Assembly (NCBI GenBank): GCA_018873225.1
Contig: JAEILZ010000001.1
Span: 6,076,001 to 6,140,000 of the forward strand
Length of the DNA stretch: 64,000 nucleotides
Direction: 5' to 3'
Source of the DNA: [Phialemoniopsis] sp. UDSM-2020
Taxonomy: Eukaryota; Ascomycota; Sordariomycetes; Thyridiales; Thyridiaceae
The notes beneath the pieces were generated by a model, which saw only the letters and a program-made list of their open reading frames with translations, searched no databases and had not been told where the DNA came from. The translations under genes were made by a program, and so were the position numbers. Every line of letters starts with the position of its first letter. The stretch's first letter is position 1. Below are positions 21,799 through 33,238 of this stretch, piece after piece.

Positions 21799-22838
21799 AT
21801 GGGTTCAGTTTCTGATATCAAAGCCGTCGGCTACATTGGGCTCGGCCTGGCCGGAGGACCGCTGGCCCAGAATGTGGCGATGAAGGGGTTTAGGACCCTT
21901 GTCCGAGATGCTGACAAGACTCGTCAAGCCGCGTTTGTTCAGGAGAACAAGAACCTTCCTATCGAAGCTGCCCCTGATGGACCCGAGGGCTTCAAGGATG
22001 TGGACGTTTTGATCACGATGGTTCCTAATGGACACATCGTCCGCGATATCTTGCTTGGAAAAGACGGCATTGCGCCGTACTTGAAACCAGGTGAGTAGGC
22101 AGACCTCCAGCGTTCGCATCAAGTGACCTTGCTAATATGTTGGGTTCTGCAGGCTGCGTCATCGTTGATACCTCGTCTTCCAACCCATTCGGCACACAGC
22201 AGCTCGGCAAAGATCTGGAGAAGTTCCAACTCCGCCTCGTCGATTCTCCCGTCACGCAGGTTCGCATGCACGGCATCAATGACGGCGAGGCAACATTCAT
22301 GATTGGAGGCGCACCGGAGGATATTGAATTCGCCATGCCCGTTCTCAAGACCATGTCTCGCTGGCGATTCGTCATGGGCCCCCTCGGCAGTGGCCATGTG
22401 ATGAAGACGTTCAACAACTATGTCACTGCAGCCGGCATCGCTGCCCTCAATGATGCCTTCATCGTCGGACGGAAGTGGGGTCTCGACCCGGCTCAGATCA
22501 CCGACGTTCTCAACGTCGGAACGGGCAGGAACTACGGGACTTCTCACTCAATCCGAGCTGAAGGCTTGACCAGGACATACGCCAGCGGATACGGACTCGC
22601 CCTGTTGGTCAAGGATCTTGGTATCAATCTCGACCTCTGCAGCAAAATGGGCATCGATACCCAATTGGCATCCCACATGCACACGCTGTTCAAGGAGGCA
22701 CTGGACGAGCCCAACGTCGAGCAAAGTGCTGACTACACGGAGTGCCTGAAGCTATGGGAAAGGAAGAACGGGATCGAGCTGCCCACGTACAAGGATCTGA
22801 AGGAATGCGATGAGCCCCGGGATTTCGAGACGCCATAG
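21799..22838 (+). CDS. NAD(P)-dependent beta-hydroxyacid dehydrogenase (3-hydroxyisobutyrate / threonate dehydrogenase family)
   Basis: Two exons (21799-22090, 22153-22838) give 325 residues. The Rossmann motif VGYIGLGLAGGPLAQNVA is at residues 10-27, the substrate loop is VDSPVTQVRM, and the catalytic Lys and conserved Asn are in GSGHVMKTFNN. An all-helical dimerisation domain follows (LVKDLGINLDLC). Family members oxidise 3-hydroxyisobutyrate, tartronate semialdehyde-type substrates, L-threonate and similar beta-hydroxyacids to the keto acid or semialdehyde with NAD(P)+. The substrate cannot be fixed from sequence. An aldehyde dehydrogenase lies 588 nt downstream on the same strand and a Dal5-like importer is divergent, so a two-step hydroxyacid-to-acid oxidation is plausible. 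Confidence 0.88.
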
Positions 22839-23425
22839 GGAAAAGCATAGAACGTAAATCAAATTAGAGAGTTTTCACAAACTTATGAAATCAGCCAGTG
22901 TGAATGTGATCCCCGATGCCAAAGCTCTTTCCCGCTTTTACTACTGACGGACGGTATGCAAACGACCCGACTGTACCTATGCTGAGACTGGTATTCTCGA
23001 AGGCCTCATAGGTCAGCTCAAACTACACACTTCTTACTCGGATGAACGCGGCAGACGCATATCTTGACGGAAATTACGGCCTACTCTGCCTCGACGCGAG
23101 AGGATCTTCTGTGGTACGGCGTCTAGACTCCGTAAGTCAAGTCAAGTTGGTCGTGTGATATCAACTTCAGCTAGTTGTTGCACTATCTCCACTGGACGGC
23201 AGCGGAAGTCCGCTTTCGCTGCGTCAGAAAGGGGTCGATCGGTTGTCGACCCCGGACCCACAGCGCCACCTGAATGTCCTCGCGAACTTGACTCGCAGAG
23301 CTCTCTGGTTAGAGACAAAGTCATGGGTTTGTATTTGAAACCAGATAAAGTGTACTGAACAGCAGTTGCGAATCTGCATTGAATTTCCGAATACTCATCA
23401 AGTCGTCATCAGAGCTGCACCCACA
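22839..23425. other. Intergenic, no gene seen
   Basis: Region between two same-strand dehydrogenase genes. It includes a GC-rich patch near 23195-23260. No convincing open frame. Confidence 0.5.
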
Positions 23426-25130
23426 ATGACCTCCGGCCAAGAGACACGCGTGACCTTTCCAGATGGCACAAGCTATGATCAGCCCACGGGCGTCCTTGTC
23501 AACGGCGAGTTCAGAGCTTCTCAAGATGGACAGGCTTTCGAAACTATCGATCCCTACACACAGAACACAATCTGTACGGTAGCACGGGGTGGAGCAGCGG
23601 ATGTAGATCTTGCTGTTGCGAGTGCTCGTCAAGCTCTGTCGTCTTGGAGGCGAACCAAACCTCAAGAGCGCGACCAATACCTCAACCGTCTGGCGGACTT
23701 GATGGATAGGGATGCAGATGTTCTCGCCAAGATTGAGGTTAGTGTTTTCGTCACTCCACTACACCCTGACCTTGTCACTAATATACTCTCGATATTGCAG
23801 GCAATCGACGCGGGGAAGCCCGTTCACATCGCAAAGGTCGCTGATGTTGGCGCCGCGGCATCGTGCCTTCGGTACTTTGCTGGATGGTATGTCATTTCTC
23901 AATCCTGCCCGCTGGAAAATGATTGTTCATGCGTATTCCAGGTCCGACAAACTTCGAGGGCAAACGATAGACACCGATCCCGACACACTAAACATGACGC
24001 TGAAGTCTCCATTGGGAGTCTGCGGGTTGATTATTCCGGCAAGTGATTGATCTTCTGCTCTATGATTAGACGTGTCGCTAAGTAGTAACAGTGGAACTTC
24101 CCAATCCTGATGTGCGGGTGGAAGCTGGGCCCTTCCTTGGCTACTGGTAACACAGTCGTCCTCAAGCCAGCCGAGCTTACACCACTCTCGGCGCTTTACC
24201 TCGGACGTCTGGTAATTGAGGCCGGATTCCCTCCAGGCGTTATCAACATCGTCCCGGGATTTGGCAACGAGGCTGGCGCCGCTCTTGCTAATCATCCAGA
24301 TGTCAACAAGATTTCCTTCACCGGCAGTACACCTGTGGGGAAGGGCATCCTACGGGCGTCCGCTGACACCAATCTCAAAAAGGTCGGCTTAGAGCTGGGC
24401 GGCAAGTCTCCAAGCATTGTGTTTGATGACGCCGACATTGACAAGACCATCGAGTGGGTGAACGGCGGCATCTTTTACAATATGGGGTAGGTTAATATGT
24501 CTGGACTGGCAGTAAGAATCGATGCTAACATCGGACGTGTTTAGCCAGAACTGTTGTGCCGGCAGTCGCATTTATGTTCAAGAAGGTCTGTACGACAAGT
24601 TCATTGAGAAGTTTGCCGCTAGGGCGAAAGAAAACAAGATGGGCTCTCCCTTCGATGGATCAACGTTTCTTGGTCCACAGATCAGTGGTACGCAGCATAG
24701 TAAGATCATGGGAATGATTGCAGAAGCCAAACGCCAGGGCGCTCGATGCGTCTCGGGAGGCTCATCACCCCGAGGGTGGTTCATCGAACCCACCATCTTT
24801 CGGGACGTGACTCAGACTATGGACCTCATGAAGGAGGAAGTATTTGGTCCAGTCGTCGCCATTGCCCCATTCAAAGACATCGAGGATGTGATCACCATGG
24901 CACACGATACCTGTTACGGCTTGGCTGCAGCAGTGTTCACCTCTGACATCAAGAAGGGCATATCTATGGCCAAGACGCTCGAGGCTGGAACCGTCTGGGT
25001 TAACTGCTACAATTTGATATCACACCAGCTTCCCTTTGGCGGGTTTAAAGAGAGCGGTCATGGCAGGGATCTGGGCGAGGAAGCGCTGTCTGAGTTTACG
25101 CAAGTGAAGTCGATTCGATTCATGTTGTAG
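23426..25130 (+). CDS. NAD(P)-dependent aldehyde dehydrogenase
   Basis: Five exons. The start at 23426 ([20 protein letters not shown]) gives the normal family N-terminus. Introns follow AKIE, FAGW, CGLIIP and FYNMG, all in phase. The third uses a GC donor (GCAAGT...ACAG, about 24041-24091) and joins LIIP to [14 protein letters not shown]. The fold is complete: NAD loop [11 protein letters not shown], catalytic Glu in LELGGKSP, catalytic Cys in [15 protein letters not shown] and the C-terminal [16 protein letters not shown]. It oxidises an aldehyde to the carboxylic acid, probably in the cytosol, since no targeting sequence is visible. It probably acts with the neighbouring hydroxyacid dehydrogenase, but general fungal ALDHs look the same. 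Confidence 0.9.
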
Positions 25131-25239
25131 CCTCTGGGCACTCTTTTCAGTGCCTGTTTCTGCACTATCAATATCATAAGGGAAACTATAAGAAGACGCC
25201 TGAATTTTCTGACATAACAAGATGGTCCATGACGTAACT

Positions 25240-26485
25240 TCAACGCCATGTAGAAGAGACAGTGGTCGCCGTCTCACAGGTCTTGGGGACCGTGAAAGCC
25301 CTGTTGGCGCCACTCTCCCAGGTCACTGCTCCACTGGAGCTAACCCTGATGAACTTGTATTCAAACGCCTGCCCGGCAGTAAACTTGTTAGTGTAGCTCC
25401 AGACCGGGTTCGAGCTTGTGTACTTGGCTGCCGAGAGGGCTGGCGCTGCAGACGTGTCCCAGTCGCCGAGGGCAGGGATCGAGCCCGCGATCTTGATCGT
25501 GTCACCAAAGCTGGTCGTCACAGCTTCGTCGAAGGTCACGTCAACATTCGTGGCGGGTGTACAGCCCGAGCTGGTCGTTGGAGCCCTCGTTGTTGTGGTC
25601 AAGGTGGACGGAGTGGAGGCGGTCGTGGAAGGGTTGGGATTGGAGCTTGACCCACCAGTGATGGCAATGTCTGCGCATGACAAGTAAACCTGAGGTGTCT
25701 GGAAAGAGTTCCACCTGAAGGATAGCAGGGTGTGGCCAGAGACGTAGTCGGGGATCTTGATCTTCTTCGTGACGGTGTACCCGCCGGCAATAGTGGTGTA
25801 GCACGCTCCGAGCGGGCCATTGTCCACGCCCTGGCAGCCGCGCCGATCGTTTGCCTGGAACGCGTTGCAGGTAAACCAGTCATTCCTCCAACAGGCCTGT
25901 CCTTGTGAGCAGTCCGGGTTGAAGTCGCACGCCTGCCCGTTGACGTCGGTGCAGGGCAGGGTGCCAGCCTCAAAACAGTCCTCGGCGGCCTGCTTCTCGG
26001 CCTCTGTCGGCATATAAGTAGGATCCAGGAACTTGTCGACAAGTTCCTGGTTCTGGCAGATCCGATAACTGAACATGCCGCCGTGGTCCCCGTTGTGGTC
26101 GACGCACCATTGCACGTCGATGGTTTGCCCAGCGGTATAGGTGACCACAGGAGCCTTGCCCCAGTTGGTGCTGGGTTGGTTGTAGTCGATGCTCACGCGG
26201 GCGTTGTAGCCGCAGGGGCCACTTCGGCCCACCTTGGCCTCTGTGACGTTGGGCCACGCGGTCACCGGCTCGAGGATGGAACACTCTGGACAAGTGTCGA
26301 GTCCGGCCTATAGAGTTTATAACATTTAGTTCTTAGTTGTTGTCATTTTAAAAAGGAGAAAACACTGAAGTTTGATATACCTCGGCTCCAAGTCGTGTAC
26401 GACTTGCAGGGATCGTCAGGTAGCCGTGGCCCTGGGAGGATGGCACCAGAGCCAGGGCGGTAAGGAGGGCGCTGAGTGATTTCAT
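25240..26485 (-). CDS. AA13 starch-active lytic polysaccharide monooxygenase with CBM20
   Basis: Two exons (26485-26381, 26307-25240), 390 residues. Exon 1 encodes a 19-residue signal peptide ending SSQG, so the mature protein starts HGYLTIP. That places the N-terminal His of the copper histidine brace correctly. The second His is in [15 protein letters not shown]. Cys-rich segments ([18 protein letters not shown]) fit the disulfide pattern of AA13. A Thr/Ser-rich linker (roughly residues 265-290) leads to a C-terminal CBM20 starch-binding domain ([33 protein letters not shown]). It is secreted and oxidatively cleaves alpha-1,4 bonds of resistant starch, with Cu and a reductant or H2O2. Its neighbours do not form a starch cluster. 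Confidence 0.93.
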
Positions 26486-27689
26486 TCTGTCGACTTGTAG
26501 GGTGCGCTGAGTCTCGCGAGATGGTATGATGCTCTAGTGTCGACTATCTCTCGAGAATGAGAGGTTGACTGGAGGATATTTATCCTCTCCGTTGGTCTAT
26601 TCAAGTCGATGTTCGTGATGTCCATCTTGCTGGATCACACTCGACGAAGCTGGTCGGCCCTTCTGCCCAAGAAACCCCATCTTGACGCCGAGATAGATCC
26701 TGGTCATAATGGCTAGTAGCTCCGAGTTATTTGACTGCTGTTGCATTCATCTAAGATGCACGCAAGCCTTGGTTAGGTAGAGGCGTTTCGGAGCATGCGC
26801 AATGACCCCGTGGAGCCCCGCATGGGGAAGCCCTGCAATGAGCACAGAACACCCACTGGCTCGGCGCATTGCCCAGTTGGAGATCTTGACGTGCCGAACA
26901 ATTAGACCTAGCCGGACCGAATTCTTCGTCCCAGGCGAAAGGGCGGTTCTAGACGATCGTCCATTCATTGGTTGATGTCACGCCAAGCCTACGCTTGCAC
27001 ATGCTTTGAACCCATTTTCACGGATATGGCATAGCTTCGGAGAGTCGTGCAGGGGTTGATCGATCGTGGTCGGCCATTAATATCATTTGGCAGGAATAAT
27101 ACTTGCTACAGGTCTCTCATTGGCTGTTTGCATCAAAGAACCCCGACAAACTCCGCCTTCCCGGCAGTGAACCCCGTGACGGTGATATTTGTTATTCTTC
27201 CGGGGTAGACAGTTTCGACCTCGGAACATGGCATATGACTGTTTGTAAAGTTGGGGTAGACATGGGTGCGTGGCAAGTAGAATCGGAAAGACAATGCCGA
27301 CGCAGTGACGACTTTGTATTTCCCTCAAGTCAATCAATCATTTGTGTACTGGCAATAGGACAGTAGAGTCTCATTGCCACCTGAGATAGTGCGTCTGGAC
27401 TAGAATCAACCATAGAATATCACCGCATTCGGGCCGCTGTTGACGCCCCGCCCAAGTGTGTCTGTTTCTTGTCGAGGTTCGTCAATTGACAGCCACAATC
27501 GAGTAGACCCTGCTAGCAAGAGAATTCTGTCCCAGTCCACCGTCGTCTTGTAGAATTGCGACGCATTCACCTCTGTGACAGACATGAGAGCTCCTCATCA
27601 GACCAGCCTGAGGATGCTCATGAAGTGGTCCCATGTTCGAACCCGTGCATGATGGTTAACCATCTTTCCCCCATGTAAGCCATCCGTCT
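26486..27689. other. Long intergenic stretch, no gene seen
   Basis: 1.2 kb holding the AA13 promoter and the 3' flank of the peptidase gene. Both strands have only short open frames (26747-26968, 27083-27366) with no recognisable protein character. Confidence 0.5.
26575..26582 (-). promoter_or_regulatory. TATA-like box of the AA13 gene
   Basis: GATAAATA on the minus strand, about 90 nt upstream of the AA13 start codon. Confidence 0.4.
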
Positions 27690-29765
27690 TTATTGCAGCA
27701 TGTCGATAAGAAAAGCAATGCGTCTGCTCATTAGTTCACTGTTCTGGAATGGATCGCTGACGTTGTGGCCCCCGAGCCCAGCTTCGTATAGCAAGACGTT
27801 CGCCATGCCGGCATCTTTCATCTTCGCCACCAACTTTCTCGCATGACCGACGCCAACTCTATCATCTCTGGTGGACACAGTGACAAGGGTTGGCGGGTAT
27901 TCGATCCCTTCCTGGACGTTGTGAAAGGGTGAATACGCCTTGAGTGCCTTGGCCATCTCCGGGTCCGTGGGATCTCCGTACTCCTGTGTCCAGGCTCCTC
28001 CCATGCCCATCTGTGGGAACCTCAGCATGTCGGTCATTGGCACGTCGCTAAGGACCGCACCGAAAAGGTCTGGACGCTGGATTGCCACCACTGCAGCAAG
28101 AAGCCCGCCACCAGACACGCCAAAAACGCCAAGGTGCTCTGAACTCGTCCTCCCGTCTCGGATGAGACTTTCCGCAACGGCAATGAAGTCGTCGTAGGAC
28201 GTCTGGCGTTTGTCCTGCATAGCAGCCTTGTGCCACTCCGGTCCTCGCTCTCCACCGCCTCGCACAAGCGCAATGACGAGGAACCCTCCACTCTCCAGCC
28301 AAGGCACGAGCGAGATGCCTCCCAGCATCGGATCCAAATGTCTCATCATGATGGAGATACCCATCACTCCATATGCTGTCATAAGGCATGGTTGCTTGCC
28401 TGCCTTGGCTGTAGGCTTTGCGGGAGAAAGGACAACATAGTCAACGGATGTGCCGTCCTTGCTAATGGCCTGTAACTGTTGCACACTGAAATTGTCCACT
28501 TCAAAGACGGCCGGTTGTGAATAGAGCTTGACTTCGGACCCATTCGATCCTTCCAGCGAGACACTGGTCGGACGAAGAAGTCCAGACTCGCTGAATATGA
28601 ATTTGTTGCTGTAAAAGTCGCCGCAGAGGAGTGAGATGTGCGACCCATCTGCAATTGGCTCCGTCCGGACGACTTTCCACGCATTGTTCTCACGCTCCAC
28701 AACAAATCTCCGCCATCGCCCATTTCTTACTGCGGTGAGATGGACTTGGGACTGGCTCGCTTGTAACCCATCGGCGACGACGTGCGGAGTGAACTCGTCC
28801 TCCTCGGGAACGTAGACAATGCTCACTCTCTCTTTCACGGGTATGCTTTGATCCACAGAGCAGGCCACTACCGACCCCGCCGGCACCTCTTTGCCTTGGA
28901 TTGTAGCCTTCTCAACCAATGAAACAATCAAGTGGGAGGACGTCGTCCTAGGTGGCACGAGGAGACACTGCTTCTGGGGAAGTGGCAACTCTTCGACGGT
29001 CCCATCCAAGAATACAGCATAGTGGATCCAGGTAGTGTACGTGACGGCTCGCGTGATCAAGCCACAACCGGTCTCCGTCGGGCCCACAGAAGTGACAAGG
29101 CTGATCGCATCGGTCGGGGGTGCTGTGTAGACTGGTTTCGCTTCGGTCAAGTCAGTGCCACGTTTCCAGATGAAAGCGGTGCGTGGCATCCCAGCAGCAG
29201 TCTTCAACCCGTCTGTAAGAGACTGCTGTATCAGGATATGATCTATGTCCAACCAGGCAGCCGCAAGACGGTCAGGACCAGCACGGAAACCATTTAGAAC
29301 CAGCTCGCCTGTCTCACCATCCACCTCAATAAGCTCAACCAAATCCGATCCTCCGTCCGACAGGTACAGAAGAATGCGAGAGGCATCAGGACCATAAACT
29401 CGGCTCCGAAAGTCAAAGTCGACGAAAATGTAGTCCTTGTTTTCCATTCGGCCAAGCTCGTCAATATCAATGATTGTTCTCCATCTACTGGAAGATGGAT
29501 CTTCAGTCTTATCCGCACCCTCGAGGACACCCTGGCGATTGGATGCGCTCTTTCGTAGACGAAACAGACGGCTAGCAAGCAGGTAGTCCGGTGGTCTGAT
29601 GTCCGCTTCGGTCAATTCTTTTAGCTTTGCCAGGACTGGCCCTTTGTGCGGTGACCGGTCGAGCTTGGCCGTGGTGATGTCTGTCTCTTCTTCAGCCCAT
29701 TTGATGGCCGCTGGAGCAAGGGCTTGTTCCAGGTACTCATATTCTTCGTCGGGCTTAGTCGGCCT
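27690..29765 (-). CDS. Prolyl oligopeptidase family (S9) serine peptidase; N-terminus unresolved
   Basis: One long exon encodes about 690 residues, with no intron inside. The catalytic triad is readable: Ser in HLGVFGVSGGGLLAA, Asp in STRDDRVGVGHA and His in AGLGGHNVSDPF, in S9 order. Upstream is a beta-propeller domain (DYIFVDFDFRSRVYGPDASR). The frame is coding-like back to TGHRPTKPDEEYEYLEQAL (about 29765) but meets a TAA with no ATG. The true start must therefore come from an upstream exon I could not place; a CACAG acceptor lies at about 29765-29769. No signal peptide is visible in what can be read, so a cytosolic enzyme cutting short peptides after proline is likely. The family also contains cyclising peptidases of RiPP pathways, but no precursor gene was seen. 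Confidence 0.85.
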   Translation of the reverse strand, partial: RPTKPDEEYEYLEQALAPAAIKWAEEETDITTAKLDRSPHKGPVLAKLKELTEADIRPPDYLLASRLFRLRKSASNRQGVLEGADKTEDPSSSRWRTIIDIDELGRMENKDYIFVDFDFRSRVYGPDASRILLYLSDGGSDLVELIEVDGETGELVLNGFRAGPDRLAAAWLDIDHILIQQSLTDGLKTAAGMPRTAFIWKRGTDLTEAKPVYTAPPTDAISLVTSVGPTETGCGLITRAVTYTTWIHYAVFLDGTVEELPLPQKQCLLVPPRTTSSHLIVSLVEKATIQGKEVPAGSVVACSVDQSIPVKERVSIVYVPEEDEFTPHVVADGLQASQSQVHLTAVRNGRWRRFVVERENNAWKVVRTEPIADGSHISLLCGDFYSNKFIFSESGLLRPTSVSLEGSNGSEVKLYSQPAVFEVDNFSVQQLQAISKDGTSVDYVVLSPAKPTAKAGKQPCLMTAYGVMGISIMMRHLDPMLGGISLVPWLESGGFLVIALVRGGGERGPEWHKAAMQDKRQTSYDDFIAVAESLIRDGRTSSEHLGVFGVSGGGLLAAVVAIQRPDLFGAVLSDVPMTDMLRFPQMGMGGAWTQEYGDPTDPEMAKALKAYSPFHNVQEGIEYPPTLVTVSTRDDRVGVGHARKLVAKMKDAGMANVLLYEAGLGGHNVSDPFQNSELMSRRIAFLIDMLQ

Positions 29766-30465
29766 GTGCCCAGTACATTAGCCGAACCTTACATCCTTTC
29801 CCAAGTGTTGCCATCATACTGAGATGCTCACATATTGACTCGGTCAAAATTGATGTCTGGATGGCTATGGTTCGGAGAAGCACTTCGAAGATACCAAGAG
29901 GGCAGAGATGGATAAGCGTGGGACAGATTTCCAGGTGTACGGGCAGCGCATGTGCGAAGAATCTACGACTACCTGACAAGACGGCCCGAAATAGGATGGG
30001 ATGTCGTTATGTAATCGGAGGTCGGAACGATGAAGAACCAGCCATTGACAAGCTTCTATAAAGCCTCGGCCAATCAATCTGCAGCAACTTGTATGCCAAG
30101 TAAACCATGCCCCTGTCATCGCGCCACCTGGGTGAGACGGGGTGGGGACTGACACATTACCAATCTTATCTGATCTCGATTCTGACTCCGCCCATTGCGT
30201 GACGGCCACGCCCCCGAGATCGGATTTCAACGCTTTCACCGTCTCCCACACTAGCGGTACGCTGAGAGCCTCACTGCCTTGGACAAAATTAGGATCTCCC
30301 ATCGCCAAATGCGAGAACTCCCAATTTCATTCTCTGCTTCAACCTGTAGCTAGTTAAAAGACTTGGAGCTGCCCGTCTTCCACGCGTCTCTGTTGTCCCA
30401 AGTCCGGCACACGAATGCAACTTGAGCCCGTTCAGGTCGACTTGAAAGGATCACTCTCGCAAGAA
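29766..30465. other. Intergenic, may hold the first exon of the S9 peptidase
   Basis: Upstream of the peptidase. ATG codons on the minus strand at about 29803 and 29953 could start a short first exon, but no model gives a clearly better join. The right part is the 3' flank of the hydrolase gene. Confidence 0.4.
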
Positions 30466-31938
30466 TTACAAGTTGTTTGTACCCAAGAACTGCATGATCT
30501 GCCCAAATGACTCTTGCGCATTGAGATGGAAGTTGAGCCCGTGACCCGCACCCGGGAAGCTAACAGCCTTAAAGTCTTTAGCGCTGGAGAAGATGTTGGA
30601 AGCTGGCAACTCAAGCGCCCCATTGCAGCTGATGATGTTCATCAATGTTAGTGACAGGCCGGACTCCGTAAAAAATGGCTTGAGATAACCTACTCAGATT
30701 GGCAGATGATGAAGTCAAATTCGCCAGTCATGATCTAGCAAACGGTCAGATTTGAGAGTTACTTGCAGAAACAAGTGATAACCAACCATCGCAGCTCCTT
30801 TAAAAGAATGTGGAAGTTGTCCGAAGGAATTTGCTGTCAAAAGCTCGGTGATGGCGAATGGTTGCTTAAGGACATCTGCGTACCCAGCAACCTTGACATC
30901 ATAGTCTGGCTTCTTGAAGAATCTGATGACATCAAGGTGAGCAGAGACGTACCAAAACCAACTCACAGGTGCCACTCACGTGTTGATGTTAGAGTACAGG
31001 TCGACTGGGGTCAGGTAGCCCTAAAAGGCTTTGTTAGAAGAATTGTGGTACGATCAACCTGGGTGATTACTCGCACCGTATCAAGATCTCGCCATCTCTC
31101 TGGATGTTGCGTTGCAGCAATTCGCGGCTGGCTAGCCAGAGTGAAGGCCGTGGGGCTAACGAATGAGGAGTTTAGACCGAAACCAGTGAGGATGATTCCG
31201 TCTGCCAGGCTAGGGTCAAGGCCGAGCGCGGCGAATGACAGGGAGCTGCCAAAGCTGTGGCCGATCAAAACTACTTTGGCCGGTACCCCGATATCGCTGA
31301 CGTATTTGCCTGTCTTCACGAGACTGACAAGGCTCTGTAGTATGGCGACCTGCTGCGAGAGCTGGGCTTTGTAACCGGACACCCTAGGGATGATAAGTAT
31401 ACCATATATCGCATTGAAGAACATGTAGAAGGGCCGTACTTGGTGGACTCGCCGACTCCAAGGCGATCATAAAACAAGATAGAGTAGCCCTGACCAACGG
31501 CGTAGTCGACAAAGCTGTAGGCATCATCTTGAACCTGGGGATTCCAGTAACTAGGGTAAGTCAGTCAGGGCGAAAATTGCTCGAATGCTCGAATGCTGAC
31601 CTGCGATCAAAGTTCAATCCGTGAGTGGCAATCAACACAGTGCTTTCGTGTGAAGCTAGTTCCCCCGTTGCTGGCTTGCAAAATGTTGCACTGATTGTAT
31701 AAGTCGCAGTTTCGTTGACTGAGCCAGAAAAGAATGTTGCTGGCGCTGATCGACTCGAAACAGTGTCGATGTAGTCGGCAACATCGAAGTCATCTTGAAA
31801 GGGAGGTAGCCCGAAGATGTAGTTTTCGGTAGTGATTGTGATGGGTATGTTGTAGTTCTGACACGTTTTCCGTACTGCGGCAACTCTACCAAGTAGAGCA
31901 CTGAACAGTGCTGCGCAAAGAGAGAGACGTAACTTCAT
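30466..31938 (-). CDS. Secreted alpha/beta hydrolase
   Basis: Seven exons; every join is in phase. The start at 31938 gives a signal peptide (MKLRLSLCAALFSALLGRVA), and I prefer it over an in-frame ATG 54 nt upstream. The fold is canonical: strand and oxyanion region VLIATHGLNFDR, then LFYDRLGVGEST, nucleophile Ser in LIGHSFGSS, an acidic region MTGEFDFIICQ and catalytic His in FPGAGHGLNFHLN near the end. It is an AB_hydrolase family enzyme (esterase, lipase or epoxide hydrolase type), extracellular or vacuolar. The N-terminal part (CQNYNIPITITTENYIFG) matches a class of secreted fungal hydrolases of unknown substrate. Confidence 0.88.
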
Positions 31939-33238
31939 TCTGGACCAAAAATGTTGAATCGGCGAAAAGAACACACCTTCGTTGAGTTTCACACAGAATG
32001 GCTTTCCTAGAGAGATGTTGGGAAAGCAACGATTATATACACATCTATCAGGTCTAGAGGGACTTTTATTGACCGTTTCTAGATGTAATAGAGCTCCTAG
32101 ACTACTCTGTCTTTGACAAATTCATGTCCGGTTTGCAAATGATGACAGATAGAACACGACTGCCTCAAACTTGAAGCTTAGTGGACTGACTTCTCCGTCA
32201 TCCGGTGCCTTTGACAAATACCAAACTAATCTCCACCCTGATACGTGCAAAGTGCTACAATAAGTTACACGATAACTGAGACAGAAACAATTAGCTATGC
32301 AAGGTTCGCGTTGTGGCGTTTGGTTAGTGTGTTGATATGGTCGATGGTGGAGATGGCGTGCTAGGGCGGGTGCAGGGTTGAAACTCAAATACTGTCTTTT
32401 GAGTCGGTTCATTGTGGATGGGTACTCTGGCTTAGTCGGGAAGAGCACCGCCAGTTCCTTCCGCACTTTAGCATATTGGCCGACGGAAAGTCCAAAGGAA
32501 TTATTTGGTCTTGAGAGCCAACGGACTTTGACAACAACAGTGCGGGTTGCCGTACAGGTCTCTCAGGACCCATAGCTAGTTAAACGACTTGCGTATTGGG
32601 TGGAGTCATCCTCCGAGGATACGACATTTCCATGGACGTTTTATTGGGCAATCTCATCTTACCTAGCTCCACAGTAGGTGGAACTTCAAGGGTTGACATT
32701 TACGTACGTGCAACCCTCCTACGCGTGGCCAAAGTAGTTTAGAAACAAGGATCTATGGCAATCATGGAACATAAGTCGGTGTTAGCATCCGGGTTTAAAG
32801 AAAACAACGCAGTAACGAAGTAGACGGCATACCGCATATCGCAACGCGACACAATATGTGGGCTTGGTAATATGCATGTCAGAGCATGTTCACCGCTTGG
32901 ATCACCAGTAGCAGTCACCCTCCCACAAAGCCCGGTTCAGCAAATGGACCCGCATAAGCACTAGGTTGCGTGAGGCTTGCCTATTGGTTCTATCCAACGC
33001 CGTTCGTTGTGATTCATTATGACAATATCCCCCCGCTGGCCGGATTTACACCTGTTGTCTCCTTATGTAAGACAAAACCCTGCGAAGTGCCTTCCGTCGA
33101 AGACGAGTGCATGCCATGAACAGTTCCAGTTACCACAGGGGTATATGAAGGGTTGTAGCACTTTTTGAACCGGATCTTTGCCACTTCAAAAGCAGACGTC
33201 ACATTAACGCGATAGCTCTTACAGGCTATCAATATAGA
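31939..33238. other. Long intergenic stretch between divergent genes, no gene seen
   Basis: 1.3 kb between two divergent genes, so it holds both promoters. I found no convincing gene, repeat array or clear inverted CGG site. Confidence 0.5.
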
